From SHYR01 sp036013055 (lineage in GTDB: Bacteria; Chloroflexota; Dehalococcoidia; UBA2979): a stretch of 64,000 nucleotides of DNA. The DNA lies in contig DASCQM010000003.1 of NCBI GenBank assembly GCA_036013055.1, forward strand, positions 62,001-126,000, given 5' to 3'. Below, piece by piece: positions 14,546-23,143 of this stretch. A program made the position numbers and the translations under genes. Position 1 is the first letter of the stretch. Every line of letters starts with the position of its first letter. The notes below the pieces were generated by a model, which searched no databases, was not told the DNA's origin, and worked only from the letters and a program-made list of their open reading frames with translations.

Positions 14546-14803
14546 TCAGTCGTGCGACTCGCCGTGGTCGTCAGCATCGGGCTTCTGGAAGTCCCAATTC
14601 AGGCCGCGCTCATGCCGGTAGAGGTACGCGATCGAGCTGAGAAGGAGCAACGCCCCTGCGCCGAGCGCAGCGTAGAACGCCACCGACCAGAATTCACCAG
14701 CAGCCTCCAGTGAGCGATCATGCTCCTGGGCGATCGCCAGTGCGGGTACCAGCGCGTACGCGCTCCCCGCCACCATCGCCGTCAGTCGTGTCAGACGCTT
14801 CAC
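14546..14803 (-). CDS. Small exported or membrane protein of unknown function
   Basis: An 85-residue protein. A hydrophobic N-terminal segment ending AIAQ looks like a cleavable signal, and a second helix (FYAALGAGALLLLSSIAYLY) is a transmembrane segment, leaving a His/Asp-rich cytoplasmic or external tail (DADDHGESHD). The GTG at 14803 is chosen because AAGGAGGAG lies 7 bases upstream; an upstream ATG at 14863 would add a non-hydrophobic stretch. It is divergent from the lytic transglycosylase gene and upstream of the peroxiredoxin on the same strand. No family is recognised. Confidence 0.65.
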   Translation of the reverse strand: MKRLTRLTAMVAGSAYALVPALAIAQEHDRSLEAAGEFWSVAFYAALGAGALLLLSSIAYLYRHERGLNWDFQKPDADDHGESHD

Positions 14804-14903
14804 CGCTGCTCTCCTCCTTCGAATCAGAATTGCAGACCGCAGTGTACCCCCGCACCGATCCATGCGGCACCCGAGCGATCGATGGAGGCGCTACCCTGCC
14901 CGC

Positions 14904-17132
14904 ATGCGGGGGTTCGCTCGGGGTCTCACCCTCCAGCTGGCGCTGCTGCTCGCGCTGCTGGCAACCGCGCTGCTGCATACCTCCGCGACCCGAGCCACCG
15001 CCCAGCAGCCGGATGCCGCCGCACTACTGCGCGATGCCCGCGCCACGCTCGACGTCGGGCGCAACGACGAGGCCGCCTCGCTCTTCCTCGACCTGCTCAC
15101 GACTACCGAGCCGCAGTTTCGAGCCGAGGCGTGGAGTGGACTGATCCGCTCGCGCGCGGCGAGTCGCCGCAACGGCGAGGCGGCAACGCTCGCGACCGCG
15201 CTACTCCGCCACCGCGCTCCGACCCTCGCCGGCGACGCCGAACGCGCCTCCTACCTGCTCGGTCGCTCCTCCTTCGACGCCGGCGACTTCGACACGGCCG
15301 CGCTCGCTCTCCGTCGCGTCGAGGCTGGCGGCGGGGCGCTCCCGACCGTCGCGCGGCTGCGGCTCGCTCAGGCTCTCGCCGCACCCGTCGACGGCCACCG
15401 CCGCGACGTCGAGGCGGTGGCGGCGTTCCGCGCGGCGGCTGCCGATGCCGCGACGCCGGACGACCTGCGGCTCGTCGCGCTACACGAGAGCGTCAGTGCC
15501 CTGCTTCGCCTCACACGCAGCGATGAAGCGCTCGCGGCGCTCGCCGATATCGCGCGGGACCCCGCAGCGAGCGCGGCAGAGATAGCGTCTGCTCGCTGGC
15601 TGGCCGCCACGTCCCGTCGTGAGGCGGGCGACGCGAGCTGGCAGGACGACGCTGCGGCTGTCCTCGCGACCTCGCCGGGTGCGCCTGAAGCCCTGCCCGC
15701 GCTCGAAGCCCTGATCGAGGCCGAAAGCCCGCCGCCACTGCTCGAGTCCGGGTACGTCTACTACCGCTCACGCGAGAACGACCGCGCCCGCGCCGAGTAC
15801 CTTGCAGCCCTCGATGCCGGCCTCGCAGCCAGCTCGCAGGCCTCCGCGTGGTTCTTCCTCGCAGCACTTGCCGAACGCGACGGGGACGAGGCTCTGGCAA
15901 TCGACTACTACACGCGCTCGCTTGAGGCACACATCAGCTTCTCGGCGAGCGGCCTGACCGACGACGCGCTGTGGTGGCGCGGCCTGCTCTACGAAGCTGT
16001 CGGCCGCTACGGAGATGCCTCCGACGACTATCGTCGACTGGCGGTCGACTTCCCCGTCTCGACCTTTGCCGTCCGCGCCTCGCTCCGCGATCCGTTCGTC
16101 CTCGCGCGTGGCGGCAACATCGATGCCGCGACCGCGCGCCTGCGACGTCTCACCGAGAGCGCACCCTCCCCGACCGCCGACCGCGCTGCCGTCTGGCTCG
16201 CGGAGCTCGCCGGCGAACCGCTCGCTCTTGCCGGTCTCGACCCGCGATCGATCGACGTGCTGCTCGCTGGCAGCGATGACGCAACGAACCTACTCCCGGC
16301 GCGCGCGATCGACGAGTGGGGCGTCGAACCCTCCGACGAGCAAGCGGTCCGGCTCTGGGTCGCCGAGACGCTCGGCATCCGCGCCGCCGGTACGCCCCTC
16401 ATCAGCGATGACCCGCGCCTCGCCGTCGCGCTGGCACTCGTCGACGTCGGCGAGCGCGACCTCGCGCGATCGACCCTGCTCGCGCTGCGACGCGACATCC
16501 TGCACGACCCACACTCGCTGATCGATCTCGCGCTGGTGGCGGTGGAGGCCGGGCTGACCGACATCGCCTCGCTCGCCGCGATCAGCGTGCTCGCGCGCAT
16601 GGAGCCGGAGCAGCGGCTGGCGACACCGCTGGCCGTCGAGCGGCTCACCTACCCGCTTGCCTACGGAGACGTCACGCGCGAGATCGCGACGAACGAAGGC
16701 GTCCCGCCGCTGCTATTGCTGGCGCTCGTGCGTCAGGAATCGGCGTACAACCCGCTCGCGGTCTCATTCGCCGACGCTCGCGGGCTGACGCAGGTGATCC
16801 CGCCGACCGGTGCGCTAATCGCGTCTTCGCTCGGTGTGCCATGGGAGCTCGCAAGCCTCTTCAATGCGGAGACCTCGCTGCGCTTCGGAGCGACTTACCT
16901 CGGCGACCAGCTCGAGCGTTTCGACGGCAATATCTTCGCCGCGCTCGCCGCCTACAACGGCGGGCCGGTCAACGCCGAACGCTGGCTCGACGACCAGTGG
17001 TGGCCGGGTGCAGCGGGCTACATCGCGGCCATCGACTTCACCGAGACACGCGGATACGTCGAGTCGGTGATCGAGCAGTACGCGTGGTACCGCTACCTTT
17101 ACGCCGGTGCGCCGGCGCCATCGATCCGCTAG
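14904..17132 (+). CDS. Soluble lytic murein transglycosylase
   Basis: A 742-residue periplasmic/extracytoplasmic enzyme that cleaves peptidoglycan glycan strands to 1,6-anhydro ends. A signal peptide (residues 1-37) precedes a long alpha-superhelical TPR-like region, as in Slt70. The C-terminal SLT domain (about 590-735) has the catalytic Glu in ALVRQESAYNPLAV, GLTQVIPPTG where the family usually has GLMQLMP, AALAAYNGGP and ETRGYVESV. The ATG at 14904 fits the signal peptide; a -10-like TACCCT ends 6 bases before it, so the message may be leaderless. It is upstream of rpmH, not dnaA. Confidence 0.93.
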   Translation: MRGFARGLTLQLALLLALLATALLHTSATRATAQQPDAAALLRDARATLDVGRNDEAASLFLDLLTTTEPQFRAEAWSGLIRSRAASRRNGEAATLATALLRHRAPTLAGDAERASYLLGRSSFDAGDFDTAALALRRVEAGGGALPTVARLRLAQALAAPVDGHRRDVEAVAAFRAAAADAATPDDLRLVALHESVSALLRLTRSDEALAALADIARDPAASAAEIASARWLAATSRREAGDASWQDDAAAVLATSPGAPEALPALEALIEAESPPPLLESGYVYYRSRENDRARAEYLAALDAGLAASSQASAWFFLAALAERDGDEALAIDYYTRSLEAHISFSASGLTDDALWWRGLLYEAVGRYGDASDDYRRLAVDFPVSTFAVRASLRDPFVLARGGNIDAATARLRRLTESAPSPTADRAAVWLAELAGEPLALAGLDPRSIDVLLAGSDDATNLLPARAIDEWGVEPSDEQAVRLWVAETLGIRAAGTPLISDDPRLAVALALVDVGERDLARSTLLALRRDILHDPHSLIDLALVAVEAGLTDIASLAAISVLARMEPEQRLATPLAVERLTYPLAYGDVTREIATNEGVPPLLLLALVRQESAYNPLAVSFADARGLTQVIPPTGALIASSLGVPWELASLFNAETSLRFGATYLGDQLERFDGNIFAALAAYNGGPVNAERWLDDQWWPGAAGYIAAIDFTETRGYVESVIEQYAWYRYLYAGAPAPSIR

Positions 17133-17220
17133 CGAACGTCCTCGGCCGCAACACGCCGCTTCGTGCTGCGACGCTCCCCGTCCCGCTGCCGTGCCACCGG
17201 CTGTCACCGCAGCCCCCCGA

Positions 17221-17250
17221 TTGCTCCTGCGCGCCGGCGCTCCGTATACT
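17221..17250 (+). promoter_or_regulatory. Promoter of the rpmH-rnpA cluster
   Basis: TTGCTC (17221-17226), 18 bases, TATACT (17245-17250). The rpmH GTG follows 25 bases later with GAAGGA between. It is the best promoter for the downstream ribosomal/secretion cluster. Confidence 0.65.
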
Positions 17251-17275
17251 CGATCGGCAATCGAAGGAACCTCAG

Positions 17276-17413
17276 GTGCCTAAACGAACCTGGCAGCCCA
17301 AGCGTGTCCCGCGAAAGCGGAAGCACGGCTTCCGCGCGCGCATGTCGACGCGCAATGGTCGCCACGTCATTCAGCGCCGCCGTCAGCGCGGCCGCCGCGT
17401 CCTGTCCGTCTAG
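17276..17413 (+). CDS. rpmH: 50S ribosomal protein L34
   Basis: A 45-residue, very basic protein beginning PKRTWQPKRVPRKRKHGFRARM, the invariant L34 signature, followed by RNGRHVIQRRRQRGRRVLSV, full length for the family. It uses a GTG start with GAAGGAAC just upstream. It opens the conserved cluster rpmH-rnpA-yidD-...-yidC-jag. Very high confidence from sequence and position. Confidence 0.97.
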   Translation: MPKRTWQPKRVPRKRKHGFRARMSTRNGRHVIQRRRQRGRRVLSV

Positions 17414-17479
17414 CCACACCCACCGCCCCACCACCAACCGGAGGCCCCAAGTGAGCGTGACTGCGGGAGACGCAGCGCC

Positions 17480-17833
17480 ATGATGGCCGTCGTACGTAGC
17501 GCCAATCCGCGCCTCAGCCGCCGCTCAGACTTCACGACGGTGATGCGTCACGGTCGACGTTCTCGCAGCCGTCTGCTTCGCCTTGCCGCGCATGAGAACG
17601 GTCTCCACCGCAATCGTTATGGCTTCGCCATCAGCCGTCGCGTCGGCAACGCGGTCGTACGCAACAAGGCCCGACGTCGGCTACGCGCGATCATTCGCCA
17701 GACTGCGCTCACGCCGGGCAACGACATCGTGATCACGGCCGATCCGCTTGTGGAAAATGCAAGCTATCAAGAGCTCACGGCTGCATTCGAGACTATTGCT
17801 CGCAAGCTGTCGCTGATTGATGGCTCTCAATGA
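17480..17833 (+). CDS. rnpA: Ribonuclease P protein component
   Basis: A 117-residue basic protein that assists the RNase P RNA in maturing tRNA 5' ends. The RNR signature is clear (ISRRVGNAVVRNKARRRLR), and the N-terminal RLSRRSDFTTVMRHGR matches the family. Two adjacent ATGs (17480, 17483) could start it. The position directly after rpmH is the standard bacterial order. Confidence 0.95.
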   Translation: MMAVVRSANPRLSRRSDFTTVMRHGRRSRSRLLRLAAHENGLHRNRYGFAISRRVGNAVVRNKARRRLRAIIRQTALTPGNDIVITADPLVENASYQELTAAFETIARKLSLIDGSQ

Positions 17834-17879
17834 GCGTTGTTACTACTAACCACCTGTCACTGGCTGTAGAAGACGTTCG

Positions 17880-18206
17880 ATGCTGAGACGCGCTGCCCTC
17901 GCAGCAATCCGCCTCTACCAGCGATCGGTCTCGCCATCGCTCGGCACGAACTGCCGCTACGAGCCGACGTGCTCCGCCTACACATACGAGGCCGTTGAGC
18001 GCCACGGTGCGGTCCGCGGCACCTGGATGGGCATTCGCCGCATCGCACGCTGCCGGCCCGGCCGAGCCGGTGGTTACGACCCGGTCGTCGTCGAATCTGA
18101 GTTAGGTTCACCAGCAACAGCGGAATCAGACGCCGTCGATGCTGCGATGCAGCACTCCCACGCACACGCTCGTCCCCCCGCGGGCGCGACAGAAAGGCGA
18201 GCATAA
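17880..18206 (+). CDS. yidD: YidD membrane protein insertion efficiency factor
   Basis: A 108-residue protein. The first 70 residues are the YidD core: LYQRSVSPSLGTNCRYEPTCS, Y-EAVERHG, and RIARCRPGRAGGYDPV. The three conserved Cys of the family are present. The C-terminal 35 residues are a low-complexity, His/Ala-rich extension. YidD sits at the inner face of the membrane and helps YidC-dependent insertion, matching its place between rnpA and yidC. Confidence 0.95.
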   Translation: MLRRAALAAIRLYQRSVSPSLGTNCRYEPTCSAYTYEAVERHGAVRGTWMGIRRIARCRPGRAGGYDPVVVESELGSPATAESDAVDAAMQHSHAHARPPAGATERRA

Positions 18207-18226
18207 GACAATCGTGAAATCCCTTA

Positions 18227-18242
18227 TGTTTCACGTGTGACA
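18227..18242 (+). promoter_or_regulatory. parS-like centromere site
   Basis: TGTTTCACGTGTGACA matches the near-universal parS sequence TGTTTCACGTGAAACA at 14 of 16 positions. It lies about 4 kb from parAB and overlaps the putative start of the PQQ lipoprotein gene. It is the only such match I noticed in the window. parS sites commonly lie near the origin. Confidence 0.8.
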
Positions 18243-19427
18243 CCCCTAACCATGCGACGATCCACCCTCGATTCCCTGCCAGCGCCACGTCTGACGCGAT
18301 CGCGACGCTGGCTCCTTCCCGCCTTGCTCGTGCTCGCCCTTTTCGCTACCGGGTGCGCGCGGATCGCGGAGGCCAGTGGCTGGTCCAGTCCGGCCTACGA
18401 CGGCGACATCCTCGTCACGCAGTCCGACGAGGGCGTCATTTCAGCCTTTCAGGTTGCCGATCCCACGATCCCGCTCAACCCCGCCGCTCCGCTCTGGACG
18501 TATCCAACCCACAACAGCGCCGATGACGACATCGGTTTCGACACGATCTACGCAACGCCGATCATCGAGGGCAACACGGTCTACGTCGCCGGCTACAGCG
18601 GCACGGTCGTCGCTCTCGCCCTCAGCGGAGACACTGCCGGCCGGCCACTGCCCGCGTGGGGCGGCCCGATCGAGCTCGACGAGCGCATCGTCGCTACCCC
18701 GGCGTTGCACGACGGCGTGCTGTACGTGGCAACCGAGGAAGGCAACCTGCACTCGCTGGCTACAGCCTCAGGCGCAGCGGTCACGGCCCCGATCGTCGTC
18801 GGCGGCCGCCTCTGGACCCAGCCACACATCGATGGTGGTCGCATCTACCTCGGCAGCATCGACGATTCATTGATCGCGCTCGATCTCACAGGCGGTGCCA
18901 CCGCCTGGAGGCGGGACATCGGCAGCATCGCCGGCGACGCGTTCGCCGACAGCAGCCTGCTGTACATGCCATCGCTCGATGGCCGCATTCATGCGCTGGA
19001 CCTCGCTGCTGGCGGGGCTGAGCGCTGGCCGGAAGGCGCTGGTGGCGGTTCTGGGTGGTTCTGGGGCCGTCCACTGCTGCAAGGTAGTGTTCTCTATGCC
19101 ATTGCTGTCGATGGCACTGCGTACGCCTTCAATGCAACGACAGGCGCAGAACAGTGGCGTTCGCAACCGCCGGACGGCGACGAGGTTCGCGCAGCGCCGA
19201 TCGTCGTCGCCGGCGTGCTGCTCGTCGCCACTCGCGATGGTGATATCCGCGGCATCAACGCGAGCAACGGAGCCGAACTCTGGGTCCACTCCGTGGACGG
19301 GGAGCGCTTCTACGCCGACCCGATCCAGATCGACTCCAACATCATCATCTACGCCGACAACGACGGTGGTCTCTGGCAGGTGAATCCCGCCACCGGCACC
19401 GTCCGTGTCTACCTCGAACGCGACTAG
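18237..19427 (+). CDS. Lipoprotein with PQQ-like beta-propeller
   Basis: A 396-residue lipoprotein. A hydrophobic signal ends in the lipobox LFATGC, with the lipidated Cys at about residue 40. The rest consists of repeated propeller blades (NTVYVAGYSGTVVAL, GVLYVATEEGNLHSL, GRIYLGSIDDSLIAL, LLYMPSLDGRIHAL, SVLYAIAVDGTAYAF) typical of PQQ/BamB-like repeats. The start is uncertain: GTG 18237 sits 6 bases after a -10-like TATGTT but within the parS-like site; ATG 18252 is the alternative. A place between yidD and yidC suggests a role in envelope protein assembly, analogous to BamB, but this is inferred. Confidence 0.82.
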   Translation: MTPLTMRRSTLDSLPAPRLTRSRRWLLPALLVLALFATGCARIAEASGWSSPAYDGDILVTQSDEGVISAFQVADPTIPLNPAAPLWTYPTHNSADDDIGFDTIYATPIIEGNTVYVAGYSGTVVALALSGDTAGRPLPAWGGPIELDERIVATPALHDGVLYVATEEGNLHSLATASGAAVTAPIVVGGRLWTQPHIDGGRIYLGSIDDSLIALDLTGGATAWRRDIGSIAGDAFADSSLLYMPSLDGRIHALDLAAGGAERWPEGAGGGSGWFWGRPLLQGSVLYAIAVDGTAYAFNATTGAEQWRSQPPDGDEVRAAPIVVAGVLLVATRDGDIRGINASNGAELWVHSVDGERFYADPIQIDSNIIIYADNDGGLWQVNPATGTVRVYLERD

Positions 19428-19448
19428 CAGAGGCTTCCAGGAGCTCCC

Positions 19449-20465
19449 ATGCCTATCGGCTTCATCTGGCAGACGTTCCTCGAGACGCCCCTGATCAACT
19501 TCATGATCCTGCTCACCGTCGGCGCGTTCAGCTCCTTCGGGTTCGCCATCCTCGCCTTCACGCTCATCACACGTGTTATTACTTTCCCACTGACGATGCG
19601 CACGATGCGGTCGACTCGCGCAATGCAGGAACTGCAGCCTCAGATTCAGGAACTGCAGAAGAAGTACTCCGACCCTCGCCGCCGCTCCGAGGAGACGATG
19701 AAGCTCTACAAGGAATCCGGCGTAAACCCTCTCGGCTGTCTCGGCTCTCAGATCATCCAGTTCCCGCTCTTCATCGCGATGTACCAGGTGATCCGCACGA
19801 CGCTCGCCAACTCACCCGAGGGCGTCCTCTACCTGGAAAGCAGGCTCTACGACATCGACTCCATGTTCGGCGCCCGCTTCATGCATGACGCGCTGCCGCT
19901 GAACACGGACTTCTTCTTCATGGACCTCACCGCCTCGGGTACGAACGTCACCAGCATCACGCTGATGCTGCTCGTCTTCGCGTCGATGTGGTTGCAGCAG
20001 CGGATCTCCGTCTCGCGCACCTCAGCGACCGGCAATCAGAGCGACCAACAGCAACAGATGAGCCAGATGATGCAGTGGATGATGCCGATCATGTTCGCGG
20101 CATTTGTGATCGCAGTTCCGGCGGGACTGGGCCTCTACTGGACAGCCACGACCGTGATTGGGATTATCCTGCACTGGACGTTCCTAGGCCCGGGTGACTT
20201 CACCTGGGGCTCACTGATTCCAGAACAGCTTCAATCCCGCATCACACCTGCCGCAGGAACAGCACTGACCACGACCGAATCCGACACCCAGCCCGGCGAT
20301 TCTTCCGACGATGACGACGAGGACGCCAGTACCGAGATAGGGACCAACGATGGCGAACGAAGTAGAAACCAGCGGACCAGACGTCGACGCAGCGGTCGCC
20401 AGGGCTCTCAGTCAACTCGGCCTCAATCGCGATCAAGTCGACGTCGACGTCGTCCGCGAAGGTAG
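19449..20465 (+). CDS. yidC: YidC/Oxa1-type membrane protein insertase
   Basis: A 338-residue insertase that places proteins in the cytoplasmic membrane with or without SecYEG. The five-helix 60KD_IMP core is visible: ITRVITFPLTMRTMRSTR, the cytoplasmic helical hairpin with QIQELQKKYSDPRR, NPLGCLGSQIIQFPLF, and the C-terminal AVPAGLGLYWTATTV. There is no large periplasmic domain, as in Gram-positives and Chloroflexota. An acidic stretch (DDDDED) is followed by an Arg/Ser-rich tail that overlaps the next gene by 116 bases in another frame. Such basic tails can bind ribosomes. Confidence 0.95.
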   Translation: MPIGFIWQTFLETPLINFMILLTVGAFSSFGFAILAFTLITRVITFPLTMRTMRSTRAMQELQPQIQELQKKYSDPRRRSEETMKLYKESGVNPLGCLGSQIIQFPLFIAMYQVIRTTLANSPEGVLYLESRLYDIDSMFGARFMHDALPLNTDFFFMDLTASGTNVTSITLMLLVFASMWLQQRISVSRTSATGNQSDQQQQMSQMMQWMMPIMFAAFVIAVPAGLGLYWTATTVIGIILHWTFLGPGDFTWGSLIPEQLQSRITPAAGTALTTTESDTQPGDSSDDDDEDASTEIGTNDGERSRNQRTRRRRSGRQGSQSTRPQSRSSRRRRRPRR

Positions 20466-21375
20466 GAAGGGCGGCTTCCTCGGCATCGGTGCCGAAGCCG
20501 CAATCGTCCGCGTCGCCGAGAAGGCTGGTGCCGCGTCGTCTGACGGTGACCGCGACGGCCAGAGTGACGGCGACGGCGAACGATCATCAGACGGCGATGG
20601 CGACGGTGAGCGATCGTCCGAGGGCGGCGGACGTCGTCGACGCGGCGGGCGCGGCCGTGGCGGTCGCGGACGGGGACGCGGCAATCGCGGTGGCTCCGGC
20701 GACGGCGGCTCGGGCGATAGTGACAGCGACGGCCGAAGCGACAGTCGAGGCGACGAGCCACGTCGAGAGCAGCGCGAGCGGCGACCACGTCGCGAATCCG
20801 CGCCGTACACGGCAGCCGAAGAGCCGATGCTGGTGCCCGGCGCGCCCGACGAGCTTCCCTCGGCACCCCCGGCCGACGCCGAAGACGAGATGGACTTCGC
20901 GGGGCACACCCTGCGCGACTTGCTGAACTTCTTCGGCCTCGAGGAGACCGAGATCAGCGGCCGCGACCCCGAGACCGCCGGCGATGGCGTCGGGCTGATG
21001 ACGCAGGTCTTCGACATCTACGGCGAGACAGACGACGCCTCCGACGAGCTTGGCCTCCTGATCGGCCGCCGCGGCGAGACGCTGCAGGCACTCCAGTACC
21101 TGCTGAACGTGATGGTCTCCAGCCGCTACGATGGCGACCACGTGTTTGCCGTCGACGTCGAAGGCTATCGTCGGCGTCGTGAGAACACCTTGCAGGACCT
21201 CGCCGAGCGGGTTGCCAGCGAGGTGATCGACACCGGTGACGTGATCACGCTTGAGCCGATGCCCGCCGCGGAGCGCCGCATCATCCACCTCACGCTCGAG
21301 GCGATGGATGGTGTCACCACCGAGAGCGTCGGGTCCGGCAACAACCGGCAGGTCGAGGTGCTTCCCGGAGAGTAG
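20350..21375 (+). CDS. jag: Jag/KhpB RNA-binding protein
   Basis: A 341-residue RNA-binding protein with a Jag_N domain (1-55; KGGFLGIGAEAAIV), a roughly 95-residue Asp/Ser/Gly and RGG-rich linker, a KH domain with the GxxG loop (LIGRRGETLQAL, about residue 235) and an R3H domain (PAAERRIIHLTLE). It is known to partner KhpA in Gram-positive bacteria and to affect cell elongation. Its N-terminal 38 codons overlap the yidC tail, and since Jag_N homology begins there the start is secure. It lies in the usual yidC-jag pair. The RGG-like linker is unusually long. Confidence 0.94.
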   Translation: MANEVETSGPDVDAAVARALSQLGLNRDQVDVDVVREGRKGGFLGIGAEAAIVRVAEKAGAASSDGDRDGQSDGDGERSSDGDGDGERSSEGGGRRRRGGRGRGGRGRGRGNRGGSGDGGSGDSDSDGRSDSRGDEPRREQRERRPRRESAPYTAAEEPMLVPGAPDELPSAPPADAEDEMDFAGHTLRDLLNFFGLEETEISGRDPETAGDGVGLMTQVFDIYGETDDASDELGLLIGRRGETLQALQYLLNVMVSSRYDGDHVFAVDVEGYRRRRENTLQDLAERVASEVIDTGDVITLEPMPAAERRIIHLTLEAMDGVTTESVGSGNNRQVEVLPGE

Positions 21376-21446
21376 TCACGAGACACCCCGGGGCCCGCGA
21401 TCGGGTCACTCACTCCCCGTAGATTCCGTGAGGTCGGGAGAGACGC

Positions 21447-22301
21447 ATGCCTCCCTCTCCGCCGAAGATGCTCGCGATCGGTCCGTTCGCCACTGACGTG
21501 ATCGGTGCCGAACGACGTCCAGGAGGCGCGGTCTCATACACGGCTCGCGCAGCACACTCGTTCGGAACACGGCTCGCGATCCTCACGATCGGCGACCCGG
21601 ACTCGCTTCCGCCCGCCTTCGATGGCCACGACGTCACCGTCGTGCCGGACGCCACACTGACGTTCAGCCACGCCACCCGAGGCAACGACCGCGAGCTGAC
21701 CGTGGCGAGCCAACCCTCGCGAGCGCTGCTGGCGTCCGACCTTCCGCAGGGATGGGCGCAGGCGGAGACCGTGATGTTGATGCCGCTCGTGCCACAGGAC
21801 GACTGCGCATCCTTCGCGGGCATCCCAAGCGACGGCCAGCGAGCGCTGGTAGGGCAGGGGCTTCAGCGCGCGCTCACATCTTCCTCACGTATTGTCGAGC
21901 GTTCACGACCATCTACCGACCTCATTCGAGCTTTTTCCACCACTACCACGCTATTTCTTTCGGAACAGGAGACGTCTGGCTGGACGTATGAAGAGATGAC
22001 GCTAGCGATCGGTCGTAACGCTCGCGTCGTGATCACGCGTGGCGCAGCCGGTGCCGACATCTACGGCGCGGGCCACGACCCGATCCACATCGACGTCACG
22101 CTCGCCGAGCCGGTCGATACGAACGGCGCCGGCGACGTCTTCGCCACCGCCTTCATGCTCGCGCTCGCGCGTGGCGACGACGACGAGACCGCCGGCCGGC
22201 TGGCGAGCGCGTACGCCGCCGCCTGTGTCGAGGTCGTCGGTCCGGCGGAGCTGCCACCGCTCGCCGCGATCGAGGCGAGGATCGGTGCGACCAGCTCATG
22301 A
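21447..22301 (+). CDS. PfkB-family carbohydrate kinase
   Basis: A 284-residue ribokinase-fold enzyme. Diagnostic are the early sugar-binding Gly pair (RPGGAVSYTARAAHSFG), VVITRGAAGADIY, and the catalytic-base motif DTNGAGDVFATAF. The substrate (ribose, fructose, nucleoside or other) is not determined by visible residues. It overlaps parA by four bases (ATGA), so it is expressed with the segregation genes, an arrangement without an obvious functional link. Residues around 145-175 (SSSRIVERSRPSTDLIRAFSTTTTLF) are encoded by visibly A/T-richer DNA than the flanks. Confidence 0.88.
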   Translation: MPPSPPKMLAIGPFATDVIGAERRPGGAVSYTARAAHSFGTRLAILTIGDPDSLPPAFDGHDVTVVPDATLTFSHATRGNDRELTVASQPSRALLASDLPQGWAQAETVMLMPLVPQDDCASFAGIPSDGQRALVGQGLQRALTSSSRIVERSRPSTDLIRAFSTTTTLFLSEQETSGWTYEEMTLAIGRNARVVITRGAAGADIYGAGHDPIHIDVTLAEPVDTNGAGDVFATAFMLALARGDDDETAGRLASAYAAACVEVVGPAELPPLAAIEARIGATSS

Positions 22302-23143
22302 CCTACATCTTCGCGATCACGAACCAGAAGGGCGGCGTCGGCAAGACCACCACGACGGTTTCGCTCGGTGCCGCGCTAGCCGAGCGCGGCTACCGGGTAC
22401 TGATCGTCGATGCCGACCCGCAGGCCAACGCCACCTCCGCGGCGGGCACCGTCGACGCAGCGCCGCGCCCCGGCGACGGCACGCGCGACGGGATGGACGG
22501 GATGTACGAAGCGCTCGTCGATGAGCGTCCGCTCGCGGAGCTCGTCGTCGAGACCGTCACCGCCGGGCTGCGGGTCGTGCCGAGCACGCCCGATCTTGCC
22601 GGTGCGGAGGTGGAGCTCACCTCCGTGCTCGCCCGCGAGTACCGGTTGAAGAAGCTGCTGGAGCCGGTGCGCGTCGACTATGACTTCATCCTGATCGACT
22701 GTCCGCCCTCGCTCGGCCTGCTCACCGTGAACGCGCTCGCCGCCGCAGACGAGGTGATCATCCCGGTGCAGACGGAGTACCTCGCACTCGAAGGGCTCGG
22801 CCACCTCTCGCAGACGATCGAATTGATCCGGGGCAGTATCAACCCGAGCCTGCGTCTGCGCGGTATCGTGCTCACGATGTTTGACGCACGCACCAACCTG
22901 GCGAAGGAAGTCGAAGCTGAGGTGCGGCAGCACTTCGACAACACATTCCACGCGGTCATCCCCCGCTCTGTGCGGCTCTCCGAGGCTCCGAGCCACGGCA
23001 AGCCGATCCAGAGTTACGACCCACTCTCTGCAGGGGCCCGTGCTTACGAGGCACTGGCTGACGAGCTCCTGGAGCAGCTAGAGATGTCGCCGAACGGCGG
23101 CAGCACTGGCGACACGACAGGAGGCAACCATGGCACGCAGTAG
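22298..23143 (+). CDS. parA: Chromosome partitioning ATPase ParA (Soj)
   Basis: A 281-residue deviant Walker ATPase. The Walker A' motif NQKGGVGKTTT is at residues 9-18, VDADPQANAT is Walker A'-proximal, and LIDCPPSLGLLTVNAL is Walker B. It binds DNA nonspecifically and is driven by ParB to move origins apart. The start overlaps the upstream kinase stop as ATGA and its end overlaps parB by 14 bases, so the three genes are translationally coupled. Confidence 0.96.
   Translation: MTYIFAITNQKGGVGKTTTTVSLGAALAERGYRVLIVDADPQANATSAAGTVDAAPRPGDGTRDGMDGMYEALVDERPLAELVVETVTAGLRVVPSTPDLAGAEVELTSVLAREYRLKKLLEPVRVDYDFILIDCPPSLGLLTVNALAAADEVIIPVQTEYLALEGLGHLSQTIELIRGSINPSLRLRGIVLTMFDARTNLAKEVEAEVRQHFDNTFHAVIPRSVRLSEAPSHGKPIQSYDPLSAGARAYEALADELLEQLEMSPNGGSTGDTTGGNHGTQ

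Noticed and set aside
17748..17757. TGTGGAAAA within rnpA as a DnaA box and sign of oriC
   Set aside because: Single near-match inside coding sequence, no cluster and no A/T-rich unwinding region or dnaA nearby.
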